Part shown: piece by piece, positions 1 to 12,600 of the stretch | Position numbering within the stretch: position 1 is the first letter of the stretch | Layout of the letters: each line of letters opens with the position of its first letter | Source of the DNA: Trema orientale | Lineage: Eukaryota > Streptophyta > Magnoliopsida > Rosales > Cannabaceae | NCBI GenBank assembly: GCA_002914845.1 | Contig: JXTC01000156.1 | Location: 124,001 to 188,000, forward strand | Reading direction: 5' to 3' | Length of the DNA stretch: 64,000 bases | Notes under the pieces: generated by a model | The model's input: only the letters and a program-made list of their open reading frames with translations | Told to the model about the DNA's origin: nothing | Databases searched by the model: none | Made by a program: the position numbers and the translations under genes

Positions 1-2340
1 GTTCCAGAGTGCAAATTAGCTACAATTCACCATAGAAATGATTCTATCATTTTTCCACGCCAGACCCTCTGTATTTATATATAGATGGTCAAAGTTCGTA
101 ATTAGATAAGGAGAACAACCAATAAGATAATTCATTAAACAGTACTTATCTTATTTAATGTATTCTATTTAAGATCAATTATTAATTTTGAGTTTATCCC
201 GTATTTTGTACAATAGTATCGTGTATATATATATAGCAAAGTGCACAAGTCACTTAATCAAAGTAATCTCTAGTGAGGTTGATGATCAGACAATAATTTA
301 TAAATTCAAGAACAACATTAACTAATTGAAATCACTTTAAAAATCATGTCTAAACTTACTTATGTCTATCTATGGTGCGCCTTCATTTATAATATATGAA
401 TCCGGAATCCCAGTTAAAGTTAGTAACTAGTAAGTAGTGACCATCCAATTAGTGAATTCAACTGAATTCTGAAGGACCTCTTGTTCAATTTTTCCAAGGT
501 TTAAGAGTGAGCTTTCTGTGAGAAGAAAAAGAGTTAGGAGCGGTAAATCTTCTTATTACAAAGGTTAGATTTATGCTAGGTGTCAATGTGCCATTCAACT
601 GAAACAGAATCACAATATTATTATAACATCAATAATGTCTTGTAGCTAATTCTTAGTGGCATTTTAATTGGATGTGGACGTTATTACTCATTATTATAAG
701 ATCAATGACACAATAAGAAACCTCACGTGCCTATCCACTTTTTTTCCCTCTCTTTTTTTGGCTACACCCAATCAGTTGATAGTTAAGATGAACCTTTCAA
801 AGTGTGGTAAGTGTTGTGCCCACCATGCCAGCTTGGGTTTCAATCTGGTCTCCAATATAGATTTGTGTGGTGAGATTTTCTTTTATTGTCTTTTTCTTTT
901 TACATCTTTATAGCTTGGTGAGATATTACAAATGAAAAAGGAAATATCATGTAAGTACGTAAGAAAAAACCTCTGAGAAAAAACAAATTACATGTAAGGA
1001 AATATCATATAAGTACGTAAGAAAAAACCTCTGAGAAGAACAAATTACATGTAAGGAAAAGAAGAAAGAAAACAGCTAAGTGGCTGAATGAAACTAAAGA
1101 TGAAACCCATAATCATATTTTTTTTGTTTCCTTTATCTTTATAACCAATACCGATTTTGAGCTTTTATTTATTGGGCTTCATTATAGTTATTATTAGTAC
1201 CATTATTTGGGATTAATTACTTTATACACTTCCATTATTAAATAGTTCCAAGGGCAAGACATTGTGATGGAATTTATTAGTTAGAAGAATTGATTGCAAG
1301 AAAAGAAAAGAAAAGAAAAGTGATTCTCCTTTCTAACATTACCAGCAGGTTTTCCTCCATCTTTGAGTTGACCTGACATATTTTTATTCACGTATGAATA
1401 CTTTCCTTTGCCAACCAAGTGGGAGGTATGATTAAAATCCAGTTATGTTGGTAAAATAAAAGAAAAATAGGGGAAAAAAAAGAGTAATTGTATCCCTTTC
1501 CTTTTTCCTTTTAATATTTTACTTTACCTTTTTACTTCATTACCTTCCCTGCCTTTTCTTTTTGTTTCTATGACCTTTTCATCTTTTCATTTCAAAAGCA
1601 TACATACATAAAAACAAAATGATTAATTATATTTTTAGTCCTTGAAAAATAATTTAAATTGTATTTCAGTTCATAACTTTTAAAAATGTATTTTCATATT
1701 TGGTCTATAAATTATGTTTCTGACCTATTTTGATATTTAAACTTTCGAATTAATCTCACATTCTACTATTTTAAACTATAGTTTTTTTTTTTTTTTTTAC
1801 CGGTTTTGGTTTGTAGTTCATAATAGAATTATTCAAATTGAAACATAAGAAAAGATAATCTAAATAGCTAAACGTACCATTTGAATTTCAAGAACCAAAC
1901 TAAGATAAAAACATGGTTTACGGTTCAAATCTATAAAACTTTGAAAGTCACAGACCAAGCTAGATATTTAATTACTTTTCGAGTAATAAAATACAACTAA
2001 GCTTAAATAGTTATTCCAAGTCTCTAAAATGATGTTAATATTTGCGGTGCAACAAAAAAATAGTCGAGATCAATTGCTTTTATATCTAGTCACATTTGTA
2101 ATTGTGGCATTAAACCTAGATAGAAACAGGTAGACGCATAGAGACAGAGCTACCGTACGATATGCATGCAAATACGTGCAAAACTAGTAGTTTACTAAAG
2201 AAATGGCAATTTATTTTGGTAGAAATAATAATCAATGGTGTCATAATGTCTTAAATGCTCTAATGTATATATGTAATGTATATGTCCCATTGGGATTCCA
2301 AGTAGGTGGGCCCGTAACACAGCACCCAAACAATCCTCTC
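1..2340. other. Intergenic DNA upstream of the kinase gene
   Basis: AT-rich sequence with no coding region I can support. The short open frames here lack codon structure or any recognisable motif. It contains a 58-bp tandem duplication at 940-1054, listed separately, a short GAAAA-type run near 1299-1320, and a poly-T tract near 1785. Confidence 0.6.
940..1054. repeat. 58-bp tandem duplication
   Basis: Two adjacent near-identical copies, 940-997 and 998-1054. Each begins GGAAATATCAT and ends ATTACATGTAA. They differ by a few substitutions and short indels. No coding potential is visible. Confidence 0.85.
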
Positions 2341-2343
2341 TCT

Positions 2344-2351
2344 TATATATA
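2344..2351 (+). promoter_or_regulatory. TATA box of the kinase gene
   Basis: TATATATA lies about 240 bases upstream of the kinase start codon. It is followed by a C/A-rich leader without an intervening ATG, as expected for a plant core promoter and 5' UTR. Confidence 0.55.
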
Positions 2352-2586
2352 CATAGACCACATTAAACTATTGGGCACTTCCCAATCCGAATCCCCAAAC
2401 AAATATTAAAAAGGAAAAAACCCATTAACCCACCCAACCCACACCAACTCCATTTCGCTGCCTCTTCTCTTCTTGGATTTGGAACAATGTGTATCCGTGA
2501 TTTTTGATCAGAAATATCAGACACCCATTTCTTCTTTTCTCACAGAATTCACAAAAAACCCATAAATAAATAAAGGTAAGATCTTG

Positions 2587-4089
2587 ATGGGATACCTTTC
2601 TTGCAAGGCTGAATCCGCCGTTTCCACCGTCAATTCCCAAAACCCATCTGCCAAAACAACCTCCGGCGCCGGCGCCGGCCCGGAGAAGCCGATTAAGATC
2701 CAACAGTTCGACTATTCTGATCTTGAGGCTGCCACAAATGGGTTCTCAGAGCAGAAGCTATTGGGCAAAGGCAGCCATGGCTATGTCTATAAAGCAGTCC
2801 TCCGTGGACGCCTCGTCGCCGTTAAGAGGCCTTCTCGAGCCCAAAGCGTAGTCGGGCCACGGCCCAATTCGGCACCGGAGATCGCCAACGAGGTGGACAA
2901 CGAGATCGAGATCTTGTCAAAGATTCAGAGTCCGAGACTGGTCAATCTGGTAGGCTTTACTAATGACTCTAAAGATAGACTTTTGGTTGTTGAGTTTATG
3001 AGTAATGGTACCCTTTATGATGTTCTTCACACTAGTGCTCGACCACCCAACTGGGGTCGTAGAATTCGATTGGCTTTGCAAACTGCCAAAGCCATTGATA
3101 CCCTTCATTCATCAAGCCCACCTGTGATTCATCGAGATATTAAGTCTGCTAATGTGTTAATAGACCGTAATTTCAATGCCCGGTTGGGTGATTTTGGCTT
3201 GGCTTTGCGATGTCATGTAGATGATTATAGGCTCAGGTCAACCCCCCCGGCTGGGACCATGGGGTACCTTGACCCGGGTTATGTGACCCCAGATAATTTG
3301 AGCACTAAACTTGATGTTTTTAGTTTTGGGATTTTGTTGTTAGAGATTATAAGTGGGAGAAAAGCCATTGATGTTGGGCATTCGCCGCCGTCGATTGTGG
3401 ATTGGGCTATTCCCCTTATTAAGAAAGGGAAGCTTATAAATGTTTATGATCCGAGAATTTCACCTCCGAAAGACCCCATTGTGAGGAAGCAATTGGCTGT
3501 GATTGCAGCCAAGTGTGTGAGGTCTTGTAGGGAGAGAAGGCCAGCAATGAAAGATGTGGTTGTTTGGCTTACTGGTTTGAGCAAACTTGTTCCTTTGCAT
3601 TCGTGGAATAATTTTAACAATCCATGTATGATGGTGGAGAATGTGGGGCGCCCAGTTGAAGTGAGTAATCCCCATTTGAATTGGTTTGAAAATGGTGGAG
3701 AAGCTAATTTGGATGCCATGGATGCTAAGCATGCTAGGCAAGTTATGAGGAATTCAAGGAGAGTTTACTCTGACTTGGGTTTCAGTAGCAATTTGATGGA
3801 GCTTATGGCTGGTACAGATGAGGAGTCTGAATATCGGGGAGAGGCTAATGGTGTTGCACCTAAATTGAAATCCAGGAATCGGGTTTCGAGTTCTAGATTT
3901 GGTAGTGAAAGATATGCAACCAGAGGGAAGAATCAATCTCAAACTCATGGTGAAAACAGAGATGTCTTTCATTTGAGGCGAAACCGTTCAATTGGGGGAA
4001 GTTCAGATATTTGTTCCAGAAGAGATGATATAATTCCTCGTACAAGTTTTCGTTCTCATGGTGCTGATGATACAAAGTTTGCTGCGTAA
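2587..4089 (+). CDS. Receptor-like cytoplasmic serine/threonine kinase (At1g28390-type)
   Basis: Intronless gene for a 500-residue protein. The kinase domain covers about residues 41-335. The Gly-rich loop GKGSHG is at 60-65, the ATP lysine is K80, the likely helix-C Glu is E106, the catalytic loop HRDIKSAN is at 182-189, DFG is at 202-204 and the activation-segment end GTMGYLDPGY is at 223-232. No signal peptide or membrane span is visible, so this is a receptor-like cytoplasmic kinase. The N-terminus MGYLSC offers Gly2 and Cys6 for acylation, suggesting membrane tethering (inference). The N-terminus and the VDNEIEIL and SPPSIVDWA segments closely match the Arabidopsis protein At1g28390 as I remember it. 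The ~165-residue C-terminal tail is Ser/Arg-rich and has no known domain. I take the ATG at 2587; an in-frame TTG precedes it. The substrate is unknown. Confidence 0.93.
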   Translation: MGYLSCKAESAVSTVNSQNPSAKTTSGAGAGPEKPIKIQQFDYSDLEAATNGFSEQKLLGKGSHGYVYKAVLRGRLVAVKRPSRAQSVVGPRPNSAPEIANEVDNEIEILSKIQSPRLVNLVGFTNDSKDRLLVVEFMSNGTLYDVLHTSARPPNWGRRIRLALQTAKAIDTLHSSSPPVIHRDIKSANVLIDRNFNARLGDFGLALRCHVDDYRLRSTPPAGTMGYLDPGYVTPDNLSTKLDVFSFGILLLEIISGRKAIDVGHSPPSIVDWAIPLIKKGKLINVYDPRISPPKDPIVRKQLAVIAAKCVRSCRERRPAMKDVVVWLTGLSKLVPLHSWNNFNNPCMMVENVGRPVEVSNPHLNWFENGGEANLDAMDAKHARQVMRNSRRVYSDLGFSSNLMELMAGTDEESEYRGEANGVAPKLKSRNRVSSSRFGSERYATRGKNQSQTHGENRDVFHLRRNRSIGGSSDICSRRDDIIPRTSFRSHGADDTKFAA

Positions 4090-4203
4090 ATTTCGTTAGA
4101 GCAATTGAAAAGATAGAGCAAAGCTCGGATCCATAAGCTTTTCTTGCTTGCAAATTTTTACATTGGTGTACATTTGTTTGTTGGTTTGATTAAATGAACA
4201 TGG

Positions 4204-4209
4204 AATAAA
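4204..4209 (+). terminator. Polyadenylation signal of the kinase gene
   Basis: AATAAA occurs 115 bases after the stop codon, followed by T-rich sequence. This is a plausible near-upstream element for 3' end formation. Confidence 0.5.
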
Positions 4210-4513
4210 CCTTTTCTGTGTTCTCTTAATTGTTTTAATGTCTTTTAGTTTTTGCATATTCCGATTCAAAGGCACACTTCTCATGTGTCCACGTCATAGG
4301 CTTGTGGTCCTTGTAACTGTTCTTCTCTTTGTTGTTTGACACTGATGTATGAAAGAATGTTCTTTTTCTCACCTTCAATACGCATTGAGCTGATTCAAAA
4401 TTTACCAAGTGCATAGTTCTCTGATGTTTGTTTTAATTCTTTTGAAATTTCACTGTATCCTCTTGAAACAGAATAATACTAATATTCCTTTTTCAATTTT
4501 TTAACTATTTCTT

Positions 4514-4726
4514 TTTACCGTGTAGAACGGAAAATGTAGACTTTAGCAATATTTGGATGACAATTTACCGTGTAGAACGGAAAATGTAGACTTTAGCAAT
4601 ATTTGGATGACAAAAGTAGTCTTTAAGTCTCTGTTTTCAAAAGTAGTCTTTAGGTCTCGAAATTCTAGTAACGGAAAATGTAGACTTTAGCAATATTTGG
4701 ATGACAAAAGTAGTCTTTAAGTCTCG
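4514..4726. repeat. 50-bp tandem repeat with a displaced third copy
   Basis: Two identical 50-bp copies (4514-4563 and 4564-4613) share the core GTAGACTTTAGCAATATTTG. A third partial copy, with extra AGTAGTCTTTAAGTCT modules, lies at 4671-4726. It falls in the intergenic space after the kinase gene. No coding content is visible. Confidence 0.85.
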
Positions 4727-6612
4727 AAATTGTAGTTATCTTCATAATTAGACAAGTCAAAAGCTAACTTTTTGAAAAAAAAAAATGGATTGAGTATAGG
4801 TTTAGGACAAGATTTAGAATGTACGACTTGGAAGAAATTATGTCATGTGCTCTTTCACATTATGTCCAAAAATATGGCCCACAACCACAACACTTCATGA
4901 GAAGTTAACTGCGTGCAATCCCATTGTACATTGGACAAAATATGGGCAATCGAGACTGGAGATATCTCGGAACTTTTTTCTTTAATGGGTAGTGAAGAAT
5001 TATTTTTTTGAATCAAGGGTAGTGAAGAATTATTAAACTCGATGTAGAACACTAAAATCTTCTCTCCAAGAAAATGGAAAAAGGTTTATATTGTAAATTT
5101 GTAGGAGTACTTCCCAATTCCCATAGTATCACTGCACTTGAAGTTGACTTTAGATTATAGACACAACATCTTAACGCGTTTTGGGGTCGACGAGTTGTAT
5201 TGCTCAAGAAAACGACAGCACAAACACCTAAGTAACTTCATTCAATTAGACTTACTGAATTAGCCAAATATTCTCTTTGATTGGGACAAAGCTTCTCTTT
5301 TTTATTCTTTTGTGGCTGAATAAAACAGTATAGTTCAGACAAGTTGAACTGAGCTTACTAGTAACACCACTAAGTGCTGGCTCCAAATACTGTTCCAACT
5401 CTTCAAACTAGAAGACATTTAAATAGAGAGAGAAATTAAACGAGAGAGTCAAAGGTGTGGTGTCTTTTAGCTCTTGGGAGGAACTAGGAAGATGGTATAT
5501 GCCGTATGTTAACGCTTTACAGCTCACTTATGTGTTCTTACTAAAGTTTGCATGTGATTCTCACTTCAAAATCTGGAATGTTGCTATGTGTAGAGCTGTT
5601 TTTCCCTTGCGACAACTCACTTACCTCAAAGTTCATATTGTGGAAGAATTTTTACGAGATTCTTTAATGCGGCCCGCTGTCTATGATGTTTTCTTTATAA
5701 AGAAAACATTATGATGAGAAGTGCCCTTTCTGAAGATTAACGAGTACAATCTTGGATACTTGGACCGAACTATAAGGGTAAAGGTTAAAAGTAACTCTCT
5801 CATTTCCTCCATAACTCTCGTATTCTTGTCTAAATTATCGCCTTTTTCCTATTCGATGGAATGAATGCTTCTTTAGAACTTTTTTTCAGATTTACAGTCC
5901 ACCGGAAGTCTCATTGAATTGTCTAAAAATGTTTGTCAGACTAGGAATTTATTGTATTTAACCACATTTCGCCCATTGGCATAATCTTTAAGTCAGCAAT
6001 GCATGCAGAGAGTTTGAAGCCATGCTCGAGTAACAAAAAGCAAATTGAGAATGTTCAGACCCTCTTTCGATCTTGCACATTGTTGTAACTAGTGTTAGGA
6101 CTTTCCCTAACAAAGATTAACCACGACGGAGAAAATCAAATATCTAAAATCGCAAAGAATATAACAAATGGATTAGTATATTAAAAGCATCGTTCTATAG
6201 CAAAATTGAAGTCCTGTTATTCAAATTTTCAGTATTCATATAAATCAAAAGCACAAGAATTCTACAACCTAAATAGACATAAAATGACAACGGTAGGGGC
6301 TCAGTGAAAATTACATGAGCTGCAAAAACAAAACTAAACCCAAGGAAAAAAAATGAACGCTATCTTTTAACACTACCAAATATAAAAATTGGAACAGTAA
6401 ATGTCTATTAATGCTCTCACTAACTGCTTTTGAAACTCACTAGCTGCCTTCAAGTGAGTGTTGATTAAAAACCAAATCAAGACACGAGGAGGCGCATGAG
6501 AGGGATCAAAATCCTGAAGATGATCCGAAGATGCCATCTTTTGTGTACAAAGCAGTAACTAACCATACACGAGTTTAAAAACCGGCAGTCAAATATGGTT
6601 TCAATCCTTGAA
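4727..6612. other. Intergenic DNA between the kinase and SEC31 genes
   Basis: No gene recognised. The 85-codon open frame at 5457-5714 has no motif I know, and no TATA or splice context supports it. The last few hundred bases before 6613 are presumably the SEC31 3' UTR on the - strand. Confidence 0.5.
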
Positions 6613-9600
6613 TTATCTCACATTTTGCCTAGTCTTGATCATGCGCTTGAGTGTAGCTAGCCAAAAGTTGCACTCGTCCCATTCACTAGTGGTAAGAAGT
6701 ACCTGATTTCAGCAGGAAAAATAACAATTAATACACTCATCTAATTATAGCTGCGACTAGCAAAATGGAAAAAGCTACTCGAAAGTCCAATTAAAATATT
6801 ATACCTGGATTTGGAGGGCAGTGCTAAAATCACCGCTGTCCAGAGCCTGGCAGAGCTGACCAAGCTTATCAGCAGCATTTTTAGATATGTCCCCACTGTT
6901 GAGTTTGGCAAATAAGGCACCTATCTTCCTTGAATTGTCTTCTATTTCACGCTTCTTGCCAGGATTTGCTCGTGAACCTCCCAATGCTTCTGAGGTCTCA
7001 TTGAAAAGTCTTGTCAAGGTTTGGATGACGGGTTTTTGGTGGGCTGGATAATATAATCAGCAAAAAGGTAAAGCCCATTAGAAAATAACAGTTCCAAAAA
7101 TATCAAAAGAAACACGGACATAAAATCTAGATTCTAGAGAAACCCTGGGAAATTCACCAAAAAAGGAAAAATTTATGAATACCAGGAACATTTGAGGTAT
7201 CAACTGTCTGTATGGTAGGTGGTGGAGCTGTATTAACAGCAGGTTGCACTGGTGCTGTATGTGTAGGGCTGGGTGGTTGCATTGAACCAGGTCCTTGAAC
7301 AACTCCTGGATTAGTGACAGGTGTAAATTCCCTTGGTACAGGATAGGGAGTCACACCAAATGACCCACCCGGCTTTAATTGAGATGGAATAGAAGCAGAT
7401 GGTACAGGCTGATAGGCAGTGTTAGCAGGTGGCACAGGCTGATAAGCAGTGTTAGAAGGTGGCACAGGCTGATAAGCAGTGTTAGAAGGTGGCTGATAAG
7501 CAGCATTAGCAGTTCCCTGAAACATACAAAGAAGATATTAAGTGCATCATCATCACATTTATTGGCAAAGTAGAATATGAAAAAGGCAAGAATACAGACA
7601 GGATACAACTGAGAACCCAACGTAGGTTGCTGAGGTTGCTGATACTGATCCACATTTTTCAGCAAAGGTGGAGTTGAAGGAACAAAAGTCCTCATGGTAG
7701 GCTGAGCAGGGACGGCAGGTGCGGAAAAGTTATCCTAGAAGCAAAAATAAGCAGTCGTGTCATGTTACAGATACGAATTTGATATCTACAAGCAAAGGTA
7801 AGTAGCGTTTTAATGTGAAAATTAGCAAAACTGAAACAAAGGATTGGTGACTAATCATCAACATATGCAAAGGCTTTCCAAATAGAGATCTGATGTCTAA
7901 TAACATAGAGAATCATCATTTAAAAAAAAAAAAAAAAGTAGATTTACCTCTTTTACAGCCAAAAGGGGAGTCCGAAATTTTCAGACAGAAAGGAAATACG
8001 TACTAATAAACAATTTTTTTTTAGCAAGTTCAATAAATCAATCAATGACAAAGTAGCAAAAAAGGCAGTTCCAATTTCGAAGACAAAGGAAATATAAACT
8101 AGTAAGCAAATTTTTAGCATGTCCAATAACTTGGTGAATAGCAAAGTCTAAAATGAAATATGAAAAACTAAAATGAAAAGGTAAAATCAATGGTAGCTTG
8201 AACCTGAAGAGGGAAAATTATGGTTAAGGAAAATAATTAAGATAAAATACCTTTGTAAAATCAATAAAACATTAAATACACACCTTAGGAACCTGAGGTG
8301 TCTGATGCGATGGAACAAACATATGAGTAAGCTGAGGGGCAGGAGCAACGTATCCTCCTCTGTCATACGAAATAGTGGCTTGTGCATTGTTTTCACCATA
8401 GGAACTAACAGGAACATTAGGCTGTAACAGTGATGGCACAGTTTCCAAAGCAGTCATTTTTTTTTTTTTTTGGGGTTAAAGGTCAATTTCCATAGACAAC
8501 TAAGGTCCGGATATGTTTATAAAGACAATAAAAGACCAGGAAAAGAAAATTACAGATGGGGGATGAAACACAGAGGGGAAAAAAAAAAATACCTGGTACT
8601 GTTGAGGAGAAACCTCAAAACCAGTTTGACTTGGTGGACTAGGCTCAACAACTTTTTCTGAGTCAATTAGAAGATCAATGAATAAGATAACGCTCTGGCC
8701 ATGGTGAAGAATTTAAACATAAACTTGCATCATTCCAGAATAGAATGCAGTTAATTCCATCATATATATTAATCTTGTTTGTGTGACAGATACACCAAGT
8801 TATCCAATTGCTGACTGCCGTTAATTATCCGATATACACCAAGTTATCCAACTGCTGATTGTTGGTAATTATCCGATACAAGCATGTGGAGCTCTTAAAG
8901 GCTTTCTATCTTACAACTAGTGACAGAATATACCACAGCAGGCAACAGACATCAATAAACTTCACATTTACACTGATCACCCACAGTAACTAGTCTTAAA
9001 ATTTTCACCCCTAGCACTAATACAACAGTAGAAATAGTTGAAATACGAGAAATTTTAAAACAAGTAGCATATTAATAGAGGGTATAGGGATTGCAATCCA
9101 AAAGTTGTAGCAACTAGTCAAGGAAAACAAGGCAGAAAAGAGAGGAAAAATAAGTTTGATTGCAATCATCAGGTAATCAAGAAGTCAAATAAAACTGCAA
9201 ATGCCAATTGGTATCATACCAGATTCTGCACAAAGAGAAATACGATCTCTTAAGATCTCAAGTTCCGGTGTTACTTCATCAGAGCCAAACAGTTTAAGGT
9301 ATTCCATTGCTGTTTTCAGAAGCCCCTGACTCGCTAAAATTTCGGCATACTTCTCTACAAGCTTGCACAACGATGCACTGAATCGCTTTTGCCCTGATGC
9401 CAAGGCAAGGACAATAGTCTTCTCCATTAAGTCCTACCCATAAACACAGTTATCAGTAAGTACATAGGCAAAATGAAATATGTTCAAATGCAATAGCAAA
9501 GCATCAAACTTACCTGAAGACGGTCTACATAAGATTTCTCATGCTCAGTTGACAAACTCTTTGACCAAATCTCAACTGTCTTATCAATATTTCCGGCGCA

Positions 9601-12600
9601 TATGTAACAAATAGTTGCAGCCAGTGTATTACCAGCAGCATTCAATTTGGATGCTAGTGCATCACACAGCGTGGTCCATTGCTCTCTTGATGCAAACTGT
9701 TGATTCATGATTAAGAGAATTATGCAAGTTAATTAGTAAGTAGAGTAATTTAAATTTGTTGTTAATATACTTCTCTCTCATAAAATTTATATCAACGATA
9801 AGTATAATCCAGTATAAGGGATAGAAAATGCCAGGTTCTTTCTATCAGTGCCAGTGTGGCCTGTCATTATACTGAAGCTGAAACCAGATAAAGCTCTTTG
9901 ATCCATTGTGGAAAATTTAGAAAAAAGAAAGTAAATTCCAGGGCATTAAACTTATATTTAACATTGGAGATGAGAAACTTACACTACAAAGAAGAGCAAG
10001 AGTTTCTTTCCAAAATTTGAGGGGTCTGGTATTTACAAGACTCAAGAGGTCATTGTTCACCATTGCAGAAACAACCTGACAATTAATTCAGATAATGAGG
10101 AGAAAAGAAAACAATGCAATAATGTTCTAGAAGCAGAACATAAATTGACTCAATTAAAGACCTTTATATACGAGTCTCATCATAAAAAAAATAAACAAAT
10201 AAAAAAATAACTAAATAAAGAGGGAGAAAAGCATCACTGCTTCCGAGAATATAAGATGGAAATTTCATCTACCTTTAGGTAAGGTGAGCGGCTCTTCTTA
10301 AGGTATTGATCCCGTGTGCTCTCCCACAATGAATCACCACCAGCATGTGCTATAACTAAAGCATCAGCCATTTTGTTAGCTGATATGCACTTTGCAACAG
10401 CCCCCTTATAGTCTCCAACAACTAAAGCATGTTGAACAGATTCATCAAATGAGGGATCAGCACTCTCCTCAAGTACCTCTGATTCTTGTTGCACCTGATC
10501 TGTACTAGGAATAGTATCACCAACAACAAATTTATCACCAGAGGTAGACAATGGTGTATCAGCTTTAGGACTAGGAAGATTGTTGAAAAAATCTTCTCCA
10601 TTGTCGGTAGGGAAAACAGTGGCTTCTTTACCACCCTCAAATCCGACTTCATCTGCTGTAGTCTCCTCAAGTCCAAGAGCATTTACTTCTTTAGATAGCT
10701 CATCTTGGACATCAGGTTTTGCTACCTCAGGGATGCTGAAGCCAAGGTGAGTTAGAAGCTTTGTCCTTGCAGTCCCATCATCTTCAAACATAACTTTTAG
10801 CAAACCCCATGTTTCACGGTCATCCTCAGATCTGTTACAACAAGAAGAAAAGCAAAAGAAAGAAAAGAACATGACAAAGAGAAAGTATGCAACAAAATAT
10901 AAATGTCTTGTCACACAAAAGTTATCAACAAAGTTAATTTTAAGCTAGAAGTCATACCGAGATTCTTCTAATTTCTTATCGCATAAAGTCCTCAATAGAG
11001 ACCTTTCCCCATTTTGTATTGCAGCTTCAAATTCAGATGAGCGACTCACCAAACTGTGTTCAGTGACCAAACTGTGTACAAAAACCTGGATTCATTGAAG
11101 ACAATTAAAAATAAAGTCCATTGCAATAGAAGGCATGTACTGCACCAGTAAAGCATACCTCTGAACTAGATGGAGCACCTCCAGCAGATGGCTTAGTGTG
11201 AAATGATACAAGCTTGCCCCCAAAGCCAAAAGATACACCAGCTGGGCGTTTATACCATTTTGGAGCTTTCAGATATGCTGCAAAGTGAAGGTCCATCATA
11301 TGTTACATTATAAAAAATAACAATCAAACAGACAGCTAGCCTATAAACTATGTGACCTAGGCCTAGCAATGTTTAACTCTAGGATTATTAATTCATTACA
11401 ACTACTAACTATAATCTACATTACCTGCACCAAAAGCAGCGTCACCAACGCCATATCGGCTGCAACCCTGTGTGAAAAAAAATCGATAGTAAATGCACAA
11501 TTATCGACCTAAAGGAAAACTAATACAATGAGAAGACCAGGTGTCCACCTAAAAGAAAAAGAAAACATATCAAAAAGTAAAGATAAAACATCAGAACAAA
11601 ATCATTGAATCAAAGAAAACCATCTCAACATTGATTCCAATTCTGTTATATCCATCTTGATAAATAAATAAAGATAGAATTGTTCTGCATTTTACTATTA
11701 TATTCCATTACTTCTGAGGACTTCCAATGTAATTCTTAAAAAGCACACAATAGGCAGAACATTAGTAGTTATCATTAAGTAGCACATGAAATACCTCAAC
11801 GTTGTAAATTCCAATCTTTCCATCAAATGAAGATGCTGATATAATTCCAGGTATTTTTGGATACCAGTGCACATCAAAATTCCAGTTGGTGCCCGCTGGT
11901 AACTCGCAGACAATCTAGAACAAAGTTAAAAAAGACACAGTGTTATCAATAGACCAAAGTGTAAATAAAAACTTGAAAACCGGGAGAAGGGGGAAGGGGA
12001 AAAAAAGGAAAAAGCGAGAAGACCAAAATTATAGAGCTCATAGGAGAAATAAATGTGACACCTCAGCAGTAACAGTGTCCCAGCAAATAGTTCGATTATC
12101 CTTTGCACAGGTAAGCAAATATGAGCTGTCGTTAGGACACCACGACATTGCAATTACACCTGGTGTTCAACATGAGCATTAGCAAAAATTAGAGGATGAT
12201 AAATTGAGTTAATAAAACGAAGAAATGGGTGAAAAAGAACAAAAAATTGTTAGAAAGTGATTATTTTGTTACCTTTGGTATGACCGACAAACTCTCGAAC
12301 TGGTGAAAATGTATTTCGCATATCCCAAAGCTGCTCACAAAGTAAACATAATGTAGCTCGTAAAAAAGAAAAATATATATATTTCTAAGGAATAATTAAA
12401 AAAGTCAATACCCTTAGAGCTGGTGAGCCATCCTCATCTGATGCAACAACAAGCTGAGTAGCAATATCAGGATTCCATTGCAAAACAGAGGACCGCCTTC
12501 TAACTGAATCAGAGAAGCTGCCATTTTACAGAAAGTTCAGGATTACAGAGACCATTCTATGTAATAAAAGACTACGAATTATAAATAAACAAATTCCAAA

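Noticed and set aside
668-913. 81-codon open frame on +
   Set aside because: AT-rich, ends in a hydrophobic stretch by composition, no motif, promoter or splice support.
5457-5714. 85-codon open frame on +
   Set aside because: No recognisable family and no promoter or splice signals; chance length in AT-rich DNA is plausible.
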